From Saprospiraceae bacterium (GTDB taxonomy: Bacteria > Bacteroidota > Bacteroidia > Chitinophagales > Saprospiraceae), in contig JALHMA010000004.1 in assembly GCA_022844265.1 (NCBI GenBank), positions 15,182 to 56,932 of the forward strand: 41,751 nt of DNA, read 5' to 3'. This document shows, piece after piece, positions 9,013-16,924 of the stretch. Each line of letters begins with the position of its first letter. Position 1 is the first letter of the stretch. The position numbers were made by a program, and so were the translations under genes. The notes below the pieces were generated by a model. It made no database searches. It saw only the letters and a program-made list of their open reading frames with translations, and was not told the DNA's origin.

Positions 9013-9222
9013 CTAATTGAGTACTAAAAGACTGCGAAGCAGTCAAATCTAAGTGTTATACAACAACCGTAGAGTAATTTTACCACATAGACACATAGTT
9101 TTTACACATAGAACACATAGCGTAGAGTACTCTAAAAACTATGTGTTCTATGTGTAAAAACTATGTGTCTATGTGGTAAAATTACTCTACGGTTGTTGTA
9201 GAACACTTAGTACCCAAATTAG
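9013..9222. repeat. Long perfect palindrome, CACATAG family
   Basis: The core arms 9059-9120 and 9139-9200 are perfect reverse complements over 62 bp, separated by an 18-nt loop (CGTAGAGTACTCTAAAAA) that itself holds the palindrome TAGAGTACTCTA. The pairing continues outward to about 9013 and 9222 after one mismatch, except that the left side carries an extra small hairpin (GACTGC-GAA-GCAGTC, 9030-9044). Each arm is a string of ACACATAG-type words. It fills the space between two convergent genes (pntB and the amidohydrolase), where a bidirectional terminator would be expected. Confidence 0.9.
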
Positions 9223-9248
9223 AAAAGACTCATATTTGCCCTTTTTCC

Positions 9249-10547
9249 TTACTTCTTCTCCCCAAAATAATCCAGCACTAAGTAACAAAACGTTTTTACC
9301 CCCAGCGCCATACCGCTTTCATCGATAAAAAAATCGGGCGTGTGGTGCGCCGCAGCCGCTTCGGGCTTCATGCCTTTGGGCATTCCTCCGAGGAAAAAGA
9401 AAAAGGAGGGAACATGCTGTGCATAAAAGGCGAAGTCTTCGGCGCCGGTGCGCGGCCTGTTTTCAGAAACATTTTCTTTCCCGGCGGCGGCCTGTAGGGA
9501 ACCCAACATGCGGGCCGTCAGTACAGGATCATTGTAGGTAACAGGCGTTTTGTTTTCAAAACGCACTTCCGCCCGGGCGCCGGCGCTTTCCGCAATTTTT
9601 TCGGCAGTCAGTCGTATTTTCTGGTGAATGATCCGTTGCATGGCCGTATCGAGGGTACGAATGGTGCCCACCATTTCTGCCATTTCGGGAATGATGTTTG
9701 CACGAACGCCGCTTTCTATTTTACCCACTGTGATAACAGCCGGATGTAATGTCAGGTCGGTTTGGCGGCTGACGATCGTTTGCAGTCCCTGAATAATTTC
9801 AGCCGATACTACAATCGGGTCAATGCCGCTCCAGGGCTGAGAACCGTGGGTTTGTTTGCCGTAGACATTGATGTAGAACCAATCGGAAGCAGCCATGATG
9901 CCCCCGGCCCGGTAGGTGATTTTACCCACTTCTGTCTGGGAGTTTATATGTAAGCCAAACATCGCCTCAATCTTTGGATTGTCGAGCACACCTTGTTTGA
10001 TCATCAGTTCGGCGCCGCCTTCCTCACCGGCGGGCGGGCCTTCTTCCGCAGGTTGGAATACAAAAACAACGGTTCCCGCCAGTTCGGCGCGTATTTGAGT
10101 CAAAACTTCCGCAACCCCCATCAGGATGGCAACATGGGTATCGTGCCCGCAGGCATGCATCACACCCACCGGTTCGCCGTTGTATTCAGATTGTACGGTC
10201 GATTTGAAAGGCAGGTCGCCGCGTTCGACCACCGGCAAAGCGTCCATATCGGCGCGCAGACCGATGACCGGCCCGAGTTTTCCACCTTTTAATATGCCTA
10301 CTACACCGGTATATGCGATGCCTGTGCGCACTTCCATGCCGAGGCTTTTTAAGTGTGCAGCCACCTTTTCAGCGGTTTTAAATTCCCGGTTAGAGAGTTC
10401 GGGGTACTGATGGAAATCGCGCCGCCAGGAAACGATTTTGGATTCTATCTGCGCACTCATCCGGTCGGCCTTGGTTTTTAGCGGCGATTGTGCACATATA
10501 CTGCTGATAAACAGGATATTAAGAAACAGTGGGAAGAAATTTTTCAT
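9249..10547 (-). CDS. Exported M20-family amidohydrolase
   Basis: This is a metal-dependent hydrolase of the M20D type (N-acyl-amino-acid / hippurate hydrolase group), which releases an amino acid from an N-acyl or dipeptide-like substrate; the exact substrate is not visible. The 432 residues begin with a signal peptide (MKNFFPLFLNILFISSICAQ), so it acts in the periplasm or outside. Metal ligands and catalytic residues appear in ADMDALP (100-105), HACGHDTHVA (131-140) and FQPAEEG (165-170). The lid domain follows (DWFYINVYGKQTHGSQPW), and the last ligand region is AAAAHHTPDF near the C-terminus. The length is normal and no key residue is missing. It is transcribed divergently from the methyltransferase gene, with a near -7 box at 10579-10586. 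Confidence 0.93.
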   Translation of the reverse strand: MKNFFPLFLNILFISSICAQSPLKTKADRMSAQIESKIVSWRRDFHQYPELSNREFKTAEKVAAHLKSLGMEVRTGIAYTGVVGILKGGKLGPVIGLRADMDALPVVERGDLPFKSTVQSEYNGEPVGVMHACGHDTHVAILMGVAEVLTQIRAELAGTVVFVFQPAEEGPPAGEEGGAELMIKQGVLDNPKIEAMFGLHINSQTEVGKITYRAGGIMAASDWFYINVYGKQTHGSQPWSGIDPIVVSAEIIQGLQTIVSRQTDLTLHPAVITVGKIESGVRANIIPEMAEMVGTIRTLDTAMQRIIHQKIRLTAEKIAESAGARAEVRFENKTPVTYNDPVLTARMLGSLQAAAGKENVSENRPRTGAEDFAFYAQHVPSFFFFLGGMPKGMKPEAAAAHHTPDFFIDESGMALGVKTFCYLVLDYFGEKK

Positions 10548-10608
10548 GGTAAAATTGCTTGTGAATAGTTTACTCCGGCCAAAGTAAACAGATAAACATG
10601 GATATTTC

Positions 10609-10616
10609 TACTTTTG
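10609..10616 (+). promoter_or_regulatory. -7 box of the methyltransferase gene
   Basis: TACTTTTG is an exact match to TAnnTTTG, followed by CCC. It lies 54 bp before the ATG at 10671; transcription would start inside the T-rich leader, which supports 10671 rather than 10614 as start codon. Confidence 0.55.
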
Positions 10617-10670
10617 CCCGTGCCGCATTTGTTGTTTGCTTTTTGCCAACTTGCTTTTTGTTTCTTCACT

Positions 10671-11411
10671 ATGTCCCTCTATCGAAAACTGCTGCTCCGG
10701 CTTTATCCTTATAAAACCCTTCACGATGATTATATTGCCCGCATGCGGAGTGCCATAGGCGGCGCAGGGATGTTGCACGATGGCAATATTTTTGCGTTTG
10801 ATTACGCGTTCCAGCGCCTTCCTCAAACCGGTGGAATACTGGAAATCGGCTCCTTTGCAGGATTGTCTGCAAATGTGATGACCTGGTTGCTGCGAAAACA
10901 CGGGATCAATCGCCCGTTTTTCACTTGTGACCCGTGGGTATATGAAGGTTATCACGACCCGACGCGCAAGGACGATGCGGTTTATATGGCCCATTTCGAG
11001 GCTTGCCGGCACATCACCCGGGATGATTTTAATGATTTTATCCGGGAAAGTTTCAGAAGGAACACACTCTTTTTCAGCCGCGAATACCTGCCGCATACCA
11101 TCCGGCTTTCTTCAGATGCCTTTTTTGATACCTGGCAAAAACAAGCGCGTAAAACGGATGTTTTTGGCCGAAAAGTCACTCTTGGTGGGCCACTATCTTT
11201 TGTATACGTCGATGGAGATCATTCCTACGAAGTGGCACGCCGAGATGTGGAGCACAGTCTGGAACACCTGGTTCCGGGCGGTTTTCTGCTGCTCGATGAT
11301 TCCGCTGATTTCTGGACATACGGCAGTGTGCAATTGGCGCAGGAAATGAAACGATGGAAAGGGCTGGAACTGGTCATGAAAAACCCCAACTACCTCTACC
11401 GAAAATTGTGA
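10671..11411 (+). CDS. Class I SAM-dependent methyltransferase (Methyltransf_24 type)
   Basis: The protein has 246 residues with a Rossmann methyltransferase fold. Motif I for S-adenosylmethionine is GGILEIGSFAGLSANV (54-69), the acidic motif II region is FFTCDPWVYEG, and VYVDGDHSYEVARRDV followed by LVPGGFLLLDDS matches the class that modifies sugars, antibiotics or lipids. The acceptor cannot be told. I use the ATG at 10671 because the segment before it is leader DNA downstream of a good -7 box. Its stop codon TGA (11409-11411) is part of the first unit of the GTGAGTGG palindrome that separates it from the convergent cyclase gene. Confidence 0.85.
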   Translation: MSLYRKLLLRLYPYKTLHDDYIARMRSAIGGAGMLHDGNIFAFDYAFQRLPQTGGILEIGSFAGLSANVMTWLLRKHGINRPFFTCDPWVYEGYHDPTRKDDAVYMAHFEACRHITRDDFNDFIRESFRRNTLFFSREYLPHTIRLSSDAFFDTWQKQARKTDVFGRKVTLGGPLSFVYVDGDHSYEVARRDVEHSLEHLVPGGFLLLDDSADFWTYGSVQLAQEMKRWKGLELVMKNPNYLYRKL

Positions 11412-11528
11412 GTGGTGAGTGGTGAATATTGAGTAGTGAGTGGCATATCGTTAGAGGAATATTGGGAATGTTCTTCTAACGATATGCCACTCACTATTCA
11501 CCACTCACCACTCACTACTCACCACTCA
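11408..11528. repeat. Long inverted repeat, GTGAGTGG family, overlapping two stop codons
   Basis: The left arm 11408-11455 and right arm 11475-11515 are perfect complements over 41 bp except that the left carries 7 extra bases (TTGAGTA). The inner end of the arms is CATATCGTTAGA and the loop is about 19 nt. The arms are strings of GTGAGTGG / GTGAATA words, and further words continue on the right into the end of the cyclase gene. Both convergent genes stop inside the repeat. Confidence 0.88.
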
Positions 11529-12767
11529 CAATTCACCACTCACATAATACATATCCACCTCCCCGATGTGTTTTGCCGGAAAACGTCCCCGGTAGACACA
11601 ATCGAACCGGTGGCGAATCAGTGCATGGGTTGCTTCTGAAATATTAATCATATCGGGTTCGCAGGCCTGTTCGATACGGGAAGCAATATTGACGGTTTCA
11701 CCCCAGATGTCGAATGCCATTTTAGTGCTGCCGACTACGCCTGCTACCACCGGGCCGGTGTGTATTCCGATTCGGATATCAAATGGGTAGTTATACTGTG
11801 ACATTTTGTTATCTCTGTGATTAACAACGAATTGTCTGATTTCCAAAGCGGCGCGTACCATATCGTGGGCATGACTATCCGTGAACGTAGGAATGCCGCC
11901 CACACACATGTAGCTATCGCCGATGGTTTTTATTTTCTCCAGACCGTAGCGCGTCATAATGTCGTCGAAAGCGCCGAAATAAAAGTCGATCTGTTCCACT
12001 AGTTCCTCGGCAGTCAGCGTGCGGGCAAAAGCGGAAAATCCGACAAAGTCCGTAAATAGCACCGTTGCCTGCTGGTAACTTTTGGCAGCCACCCGTCCGC
12101 GCTCTTTTAGTTCACGAGCGGTTTCATCGGGAAAAATATTGAGCAACAGCGTATTGGCAACCTGATGCTCTTCCCGGATCATGGCTAACAAAGAGGCTTT
12201 GTTTTTTAAAAAGCCTTCCATGAGGAAATAAGCCACTGTAGCGATAAATGCAAAATTGAATTCAAAAAAGAGCAGGTGTATTTCCGGAGGGAGGTTATTA
12301 GGGTTCGATCCGGCAACGTATTCCCAAATCCCTGCGGCAAATAGGGTAAACAGGTAGCAGAAAAAAGTGAGCCGTGCCGTATGTATTCCCGCGAACATCA
12401 GGGCGCCCAAAGGCGCTAAAAAAGCCGCCAGTACCACTCCGCTGCTCCCCACAAAACCGCCATGGGTAATTTGTGCGGCCAATGGCAGCGCTATTGTAAG
12501 CACCAATTGTGTATTCCGAAAAAAACGAAAATGCCCCTTGAGTTTAAAATAAGCCAGGTTAAGCAGTGTGGCGATCAGATAGATAGCAGTGGTCCACCAG
12601 GTGAAAGGCTGGCCGAAAAGAAAGTATGCCAGGTTGTAGGTGAAATCCAGCAGGGTAATCAACACAATGATCGTCAGCGCGAGGGTTCGATACTCGATTT
12701 CCTCAGCCGATAGGTGCTGGTAGCCGAAAAAGCGACTGAAGGTGTTTTTCAAACGAGCAGGTAACAT
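11526..12767 (-). CDS. Membrane-bound class III adenylate/guanylate cyclase
   Basis: The protein has 413 residues. The N-terminal half (about 25-187) holds six hydrophobic helices. A short coiled linker (REEHQVANTLLLNIFPDETARELKE) leads to a class III catalytic domain at about 228-410. Visible residues: metal-binding Asp in ATVLFTDFVGFS (D240) and in KTIGDSYMCVGG (D284), the purine-contacting Lys of EKIKTIGD, and FDIWGETVNIASRIE carrying the Asp of adenine-specific cyclases plus the transition-state Asn and Arg. It probably makes cAMP. The last five residues (VSGEL) and the stop are encoded by GTGAGTGG-type repeat DNA. A -7 box lies only four bases before the ATG (12772-12779, minus strand), which would give a nearly leaderless mRNA. 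Confidence 0.93.
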   Translation of the reverse strand: MLPARLKNTFSRFFGYQHLSAEEIEYRTLALTIIVLITLLDFTYNLAYFLFGQPFTWWTTAIYLIATLLNLAYFKLKGHFRFFRNTQLVLTIALPLAAQITHGGFVGSSGVVLAAFLAPLGALMFAGIHTARLTFFCYLFTLFAAGIWEYVAGSNPNNLPPEIHLLFFEFNFAFIATVAYFLMEGFLKNKASLLAMIREEHQVANTLLLNIFPDETARELKERGRVAAKSYQQATVLFTDFVGFSAFARTLTAEELVEQIDFYFGAFDDIMTRYGLEKIKTIGDSYMCVGGIPTFTDSHAHDMVRAALEIRQFVVNHRDNKMSQYNYPFDIRIGIHTGPVVAGVVGSTKMAFDIWGETVNIASRIEQACEPDMINISEATHALIRHRFDCVYRGRFPAKHIGEVDMYYVSGEL

Positions 12768-12771
12768 TGGG

Positions 12772-12779
12772 CAAACATA
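12772..12779 (-). promoter_or_regulatory. Possible -7 box of the cyclase gene, very close to ATG
   Basis: On the minus strand TATGTTTG matches TAnnTTTG exactly and is followed by CCCA and then the ATG. If used, transcription would start at or within a few bases of the start codon. An alternative is TAATATTG further upstream (one mismatch). Confidence 0.35.
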
Positions 12780-12794
12780 AGGAAAAGGGCAATA

Positions 12795-13175
12795 TTAACT
12801 TTCCTCTACTTCGTCTTCAATGTGGAAGCGATGGAAAATTCGGTGTGTTACCGGCGCTACGATGATACCGATGGCCGTGATAAAAACCACACCGCTTACC
12901 AATGCATAACAAGAGGCAAACCATTTGCCACTCGCTGTTTCGATGGGTGTTACCGGCCCCATACCGGACAGGATCATGGAGGCATTGAGCAGACTATCCA
13001 GCCAGGCTATATTACAGGTGTAGTGATAGCCTGTAACGCCTACGCCAAGAAATAGCAATATGATGAGTATACCTGCCAGCATACTTTTGAATAATCGATT
13101 GTAAAACAACCTTTTAGGAAGCAATTGCTGGTGCCTGGATTCGAAATGTAAAAGTCGATGTATCATAGGGAGCAA
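12795..13175 (-). CDS. Small two-helix membrane protein resembling a potassium-channel pore module
   Basis: The protein has 126 residues and two membrane helices (about 33-51 and 84-108). Between them, residues 58-75 (AWLDSLLNASMILSGMGP) have the length and layout of the pore helix and filter of two-TM potassium channels: an aromatic-acidic start, a small/hydrophobic helix, then a Gly-X-Gly. The canonical TVGYGD is replaced by LSGMGP. The second helix starts WFASCYALVSGVVF, where channels have W/G.. A...L.G. The tail is charged. Family membership is inference from this layout. The gene lies just upstream of the cyclase gene on the same strand (27 bp), so the two may form one unit. Confidence 0.75.
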   Translation of the reverse strand: MLPMIHRLLHFESRHQQLLPKRLFYNRLFKSMLAGILIILLFLGVGVTGYHYTCNIAWLDSLLNASMILSGMGPVTPIETASGKWFASCYALVSGVVFITAIGIIVAPVTHRIFHRFHIEDEVEES

Positions 13176-13190
13176 ATCATTAAGTTAAGG

Positions 13191-13198
13191 CAAAATTA
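13191..13198 (-). promoter_or_regulatory. -7 box of the channel-like gene
   Basis: The minus strand reads TAATTTTG, an exact match to TAnnTTTG, followed by CC. It lies 15 bp upstream of the ATG at 13173-13175 and touches the edge of the ATATTGGG inverted repeat. Confidence 0.5.
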
Positions 13199-13200
13199 TT

Positions 13201-13284
13201 GAGATATTAAAATATTGGGATATTCTATTGACAATCAATAATTTGAGTGATAATATCGCAATATCCCAATATCAATTAATATCG
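13201..13284. repeat. Inverted repeat, ATATTGGGATATT family
   Basis: AATATTGGGATATT on the left and its complement AATATCCCAATATC on the right form the centre of imperfect arms (13201-13224 and 13260-13284), rich in GATATT words. It occupies most of the 150-bp spacer between glpD and the channel-like gene on the minus strand. Confidence 0.7.
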
Positions 13285-13325
13285 TACTTGTTCTTAAAAA
13301 CTGTAAATCTATATTTGAACTGACC

Positions 13326-14972
13326 TTAAGCGTGTGTTTTGGATTTGAAAAATTCCAGCAGTGCCATGTATTCATCCGTTTGCCGCTGCATTTCAAGTGC
13401 CGACCAGCCCAATTCCCGTCCCATAAGTTGCGCTACAACCGGACTGGCAGCAAGCGTTTGCTGCCAGTCCGTGATTTCCAGCCGGATACGCCTTGCCAGG
13501 AAATCGCGCAGGGTGCAGGCCATTTCTTCCCGGACCGCATACACCACTTCGGCTTTCAGGAATGGGTAATGCGGCAAAATTCTATCCTTCCATTCGTTTT
13601 GTTCTTGTGCCAGCCGAGCCACCAGATGCGCACGCGCGCCGTATTTTTGGCTGAGGTGCAGGCAAATATCATAATCGAGGCCAAAGGTGGATTGCAGTTC
13701 TGACGCAAGTTGGGCGCTCCAGCCTGCTGCTCCGACCAGCAGGTGCGTTTCACTCCGGCATGTAGCGCTGATGCCCAGAATCTTGCAGGCAGTATCTATC
13801 GTGTCTTTTGCCATCAGCCGGTACGTGGTCCATTTGCCGCCGAGCAGGCTGAGCAACCCGGAACTGGAGTCATGTTCCACTTCGTGGTCGCGAAGCATTG
13901 TTTTGGTCATGGCGCCGTTGCTGTGGTAGATATTGGGCGCCAGCAAAGGCCGCAAACCGCCAAACCCGGCAGATACGTCCTTTTTGTCCACTTTTGCTGC
14001 CAGAAAGGGTTGAAGGGTTTCCAGGAGAAAGTCTATTTCGGCAGATTCCAGCACAGGCTCTTGTTCGGGATTGGGATACGGTTCATCCGTGGTTCCCAGT
14101 AGCAAGACACCTTCAAAAGGCACTGCAAAAACAACCCGGCCATCTTTTGTTTTAGGAATGAGCATGGCGTCGGTACTGTTCAGAACACCTGCTGGAAGCA
14201 CGGCATGAACGCCCTTGGATGGCCGGATACGCAGCCCCCGACCAGGGTTGGCCAGGCGCCTGATTTGATCCGCGCCGACGCCGGTGCAATTCACAAACAA
14301 CTTCGCGCGGATAAGAAAAGAATCCCCTTTGAGGGTGTCTAATACCTGTGCCGCCTCTATTTTTTGATGCGTATCTTTTTGAAAATCAACTACTTTTAGA
14401 TAATTTGCAACGCTTGCGCCTTGCTCGTCGGCGCTGTGCGCCAGCGCCAGGCAATAACGCGCGTCATCCAGTTGCCCGTCGAAATACAGTACGGCGCTAT
14501 GGATGTTGTGGCTGAGGCCGGGCATACGACGCAAGGCCTCTTTTTTTGAAAGCCAGCAACTTCTCGGCAGATGGTCTTTGCCGGATGCAAACCAGTCGTA
14601 GAGCCTCATGCCAATCCTGAAATACAAACCTTCCCACCAACTAAAAACAGGCGTAATCAGCCCCAGCGGCCTTGCCAGGTGCGGCGCGTTGGCGAGTATG
14701 ATGTGGCGTTCTTCCAGGCCGTGGCGCACCTGCCGGAGTTGTGCAAAATCCAGTCTTTTGAACGCCTGTTCCAGGTATCGCACGCCGCCATGCACCAATT
14801 TGGTGCTTTTGGAGGAGGTTTCCGCAGCGAAGTCGCTTTGATCTATCAATGCTACCCTCAATCCGCGCAAGGCGGCATCCAGGGCACAACCGGCGCCAGA
14901 TGCTCCGCCTCCGATAATGCAGAGGTCGAAATTTTCATGTTTTAAACGCCGGATATTTTCGTTGCGGTTCAT
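13326..14972 (-). CDS. glpD: Glycerol-3-phosphate dehydrogenase/oxidase (FAD)
   Basis: This enzyme oxidises sn-glycerol 3-phosphate to dihydroxyacetone phosphate at the membrane and passes electrons to the quinone pool (here probably menaquinone). The FAD-binding motif is CIIGGGASGAGCALDAALRG (18-37), followed by the family signature ETSSKSTKLVHGGVRYLE. Later landmarks are LLLGTTDEPYP and the SLLGGKWTTYRLMA segment before the C-terminal helical domain. The 548 residues are the expected length. It is flanked by inverted repeats or terminators on both sides and appears to be transcribed alone. Confidence 0.95.
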   Translation of the reverse strand: MNRNENIRRLKHENFDLCIIGGGASGAGCALDAALRGLRVALIDQSDFAAETSSKSTKLVHGGVRYLEQAFKRLDFAQLRQVRHGLEERHIILANAPHLARPLGLITPVFSWWEGLYFRIGMRLYDWFASGKDHLPRSCWLSKKEALRRMPGLSHNIHSAVLYFDGQLDDARYCLALAHSADEQGASVANYLKVVDFQKDTHQKIEAAQVLDTLKGDSFLIRAKLFVNCTGVGADQIRRLANPGRGLRIRPSKGVHAVLPAGVLNSTDAMLIPKTKDGRVVFAVPFEGVLLLGTTDEPYPNPEQEPVLESAEIDFLLETLQPFLAAKVDKKDVSAGFGGLRPLLAPNIYHSNGAMTKTMLRDHEVEHDSSSGLLSLLGGKWTTYRLMAKDTIDTACKILGISATCRSETHLLVGAAGWSAQLASELQSTFGLDYDICLHLSQKYGARAHLVARLAQEQNEWKDRILPHYPFLKAEVVYAVREEMACTLRDFLARRIRLEITDWQQTLAASPVVAQLMGRELGWSALEMQRQTDEYMALLEFFKSKTHA

Positions 14973-15038
14973 GGTGCGTGGATCTTACAATAATCGTTCC
15001 TTTTGGTTTCAGGCACAAAAAATGCGAGGTGAAAAGAG

Positions 15039-15074
15039 AACGGGTCAACCAATGTTTATCTTGGATGACCCGTT
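15039..15074 (-). terminator. Hairpin terminator downstream of the small DNA-binding protein
   Basis: AACGGGTCA (15039-15047) pairs with TGACCCGTT (15066-15074). The stem continues after one mismatch with CCAA/TTGG, leaving an 8-nt loop. On the minus strand it is followed by CTCTTTTC. It lies between the 84-residue gene and glpD, both on the minus strand. Confidence 0.65.
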
Positions 15075-15119
15075 CAAAAGAATTGTTGATAAGAACGACA
15101 ACGTTTGTGTTTGTCTGCT

Positions 15120-15374
15120 TTAATGTATACTTCTGTGCTCGTTCAGAATATGTTGAGCATGTTCAAGAATAGTAGTGTCTTCTAAATGTACAATGCCGCC
15201 GTTCGGACCGGGTTCAAGATGAAATTCCACCACTTCTCCGTCTTTGTATTGTTGTGCGCCAAAATAATTGCGTACCGTTTGCTCCTCAAGACTCAGGTCT
15301 TGTGCGATTCTTGAGATGCTTCCACTTGGAAGCGCGTGCTTAATACGGCGTAATTCTTCAAATGTAATGTTCAT
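15120..15374 (-). CDS. Small helix-turn-helix-like DNA-binding protein
   Basis: The protein has 84 residues from the ATG at 15372-15374; an upstream in-frame ATG at 15470 would add a segment unlike protein. The N-terminal half MNITFEELRRIKHALPSGSI, then ISRIAQDLSLEEQTVRNYF reads as a helix-turn-helix: alternating helix, the A-x-x-L-x-x-x-x-x-T-V-R pattern of a recognition helix. The C-terminal half has a short beta segment (GEVVEFHLEPGPNGGIVHLE) and a final helix. Small proteins of this type are common in Bacteroidota as presumed regulators; target genes are unknown. Confidence 0.75.
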   Translation of the reverse strand: MNITFEELRRIKHALPSGSISRIAQDLSLEEQTVRNYFGAQQYKDGEVVEFHLEPGPNGGIVHLEDTTILEHAQHILNEHRSIH

Positions 15375-15641
15375 AATCCTAAAAGTTTGGTGAACAATAT
15401 AATTTCTAAGGCAACAGGATTTGCCCCGAAAAGTTTCCCTAAGGTATGCGTATTGCCAAAGAAAAAACAAGAAAATGATTTGAAAAATTTTGCGGACGCC
15501 TGCTTTTTATCGGGGCTTTTTGGCGACGTATGTGAATCGTGAACAGATTTGCTGGAGGCATAAGCGCGATATCGGGCAGAACTATATCCGAAAAACGATT
15601 ATTTCACGTTTATTGCCTTTTTCACGGCGGCGAAAAGGCCC

Positions 15642-15649
15642 TACCTTTG
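15642..15649 (+). promoter_or_regulatory. -7 box of the glycosyltransferase gene
   Basis: TACCTTTG matches TAnnTTTG exactly and is followed by CC; TTTT stands near the expected -33 position (15619-15622). The mRNA would carry a leader of about 130 nt that includes the whole TAATAAC element. Confidence 0.55.
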
Positions 15650-15688
15650 CCGTATTAAACCACATTTTTAAAGCGACTCGATAACCGG

Positions 15689-15780
15689 TAAGTATATCAG
15701 GCAAAATAGTTTAGATTTAATTCTTTGCAAATGCTTGATGTTGAGCTCGGATAACCAATAACTAATAACGGATAACAACC
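15689..15780 (+). mobile_element. TAATAAC-family element, copy 2 (diverged)
   Basis: Begins TAAGTATATCAGGCAAAAT, then TTCTTTGCAAATGCTTGAT, and ends in ATAACCAATAACTAATAACG. It aligns with the element at 5340 in its first part and with those at 38915-39094 in its second. It ends just before the start codon of the glycosyltransferase (15784). Confidence 0.7.
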
Positions 15781-15783
15781 CAT

Positions 15784-16917
15784 ATGTTTTTGCACATTGT
15801 TTCTTTTGATATTCCATATCCTGCCAACTATGGCGGGGTGATCGTTATTTTTAATCAGATCAAGGCACTCCAGCAGCAGGGTGTAAAAGTGATTTTACAT
15901 TGTTTTCAGTATGGCGACCGCAAGCCGCAGCAGGAACTGGAACGTTATTGCCACGAGGTACACTATTACAAACGCAGCCGCTCTATTTATTATCAATTGA
16001 GCCTTTTACCTTTCATCATGCGCACCCGGGAAAACAGCAATTTGTTGAAAAGACTGCGCAAAGACAACCATCCCATTCTTTTTGAAGGAATGCACACTGC
16101 TGCTTATGTCTGGCACAAAAAACTGCGCGGACGCCAAAAGATCGTACGGATGCACAATGTGGAGTGGCAATATTATGAAAACCTCTCGCGCCTTACTCCG
16201 CCTTCCGAACCCTTGGAAAAAACCTATTACTTCGTGGAAAGTATAAAACTCCAGCGCATCGAGCCAAAAGTGGTGTTACATACGGACGAGATTATCACTT
16301 TGTCGACCAACGATGCCAACTATTACCGCGAAATAAAGGCCAATACACATTATATCCCCGCTTTTCACCCCAATGCAGCGGTGGAAAGTCAAATCGGCCG
16401 GGGTGAATATGTCCTCTTTCACGGGAAATTAAGCGTGCCCGACAACGACCAGGCAGCCACCTGGCTGATTGAGGAGGTTTTTTCTAAAATTGATATCCCG
16501 TTTATCATTGCAGGCATGGAACCAACCGGTGGACTGCGTGACCTGGTGCAGCGCTATGAACATATTCAATTGATCGAAAACCCCGACGAACGCCGGATGA
16601 ATGAACTGATCTCTTCGGCACACATCAATTTGCTCGTTTCCTTCCAATCGGCGGGTATCAAACTCAAGTTGATCAATGCCTTGTTCCGCGGACGTTTTTG
16701 TGTGGTAAACAAACTGATGATAAGCGGCACCGGGCTTGCCGAATTGTGTTATGTGCGCAATTCAGCCGCAGCGATCCGCCAGACGATAGAAGCGCTCATC
16801 AATGCGCCATTCGAACGGAGCAGGGTAGAGGAGCGGCGAACGCTGCTTGAAACCGAGTTTTCCAATGAACGCAATGCAAAGAAACTGATGGAAATTATCA
16901 AGTTTCAGGATGGGTGA
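15784..16917 (+). CDS. GT-B glycosyltransferase (family 4-like)
   Basis: The protein has 377 residues without signal peptide. The N-terminal Rossmann-like half starts FLHIVSFDIPYPANYGGVIV, with the glycine-rich acceptor loop, and includes VRMHNVEWQYYENLSR, the His-containing segment typical of these enzymes. The C-terminal half starts YVLFHGKLSVPDN and contains FIIAGMEPTGG and the donor-binding region MNELISSAHINLLVSF, followed by GIKLKLINALFRGRFCVVN, the position of the E-x7-E-like loop. It probably transfers a sugar to a lipid or polysaccharide; donor and acceptor are unknown. It stands alone, with repeat elements on both sides. Confidence 0.88.
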   Translation: MFLHIVSFDIPYPANYGGVIVIFNQIKALQQQGVKVILHCFQYGDRKPQQELERYCHEVHYYKRSRSIYYQLSLLPFIMRTRENSNLLKRLRKDNHPILFEGMHTAAYVWHKKLRGRQKIVRMHNVEWQYYENLSRLTPPSEPLEKTYYFVESIKLQRIEPKVVLHTDEIITLSTNDANYYREIKANTHYIPAFHPNAAVESQIGRGEYVLFHGKLSVPDNDQAATWLIEEVFSKIDIPFIIAGMEPTGGLRDLVQRYEHIQLIENPDERRMNELISSAHINLLVSFQSAGIKLKLINALFRGRFCVVNKLMISGTGLAELCYVRNSAAAIRQTIEALINAPFERSRVEERRTLLETEFSNERNAKKLMEIIKFQDG

Positions 16918-16924
16918 GGGGTTT

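Larger units (their letters stand above)
15375..15783. other. 409-bp divergent intergenic region
   Basis: This region lies between the small DNA-binding protein (minus) and the glycosyltransferase (plus). It holds the glycosyltransferase -7 box at 15642-15649 and a TAATAAC-family element at 15689-15780 between that box and the start codon. I see no convincing gene in it: the frame at 15490-15684 has no protein-like composition and overlaps the promoter. Confidence 0.6.

Noticed and set aside
15490-15684. Open frame of 64 codons before the glycosyltransferase
   Set aside because: It has no recognisable protein pattern, overlaps the -7 box at 15642-15649 and runs into the TAATAAC element.
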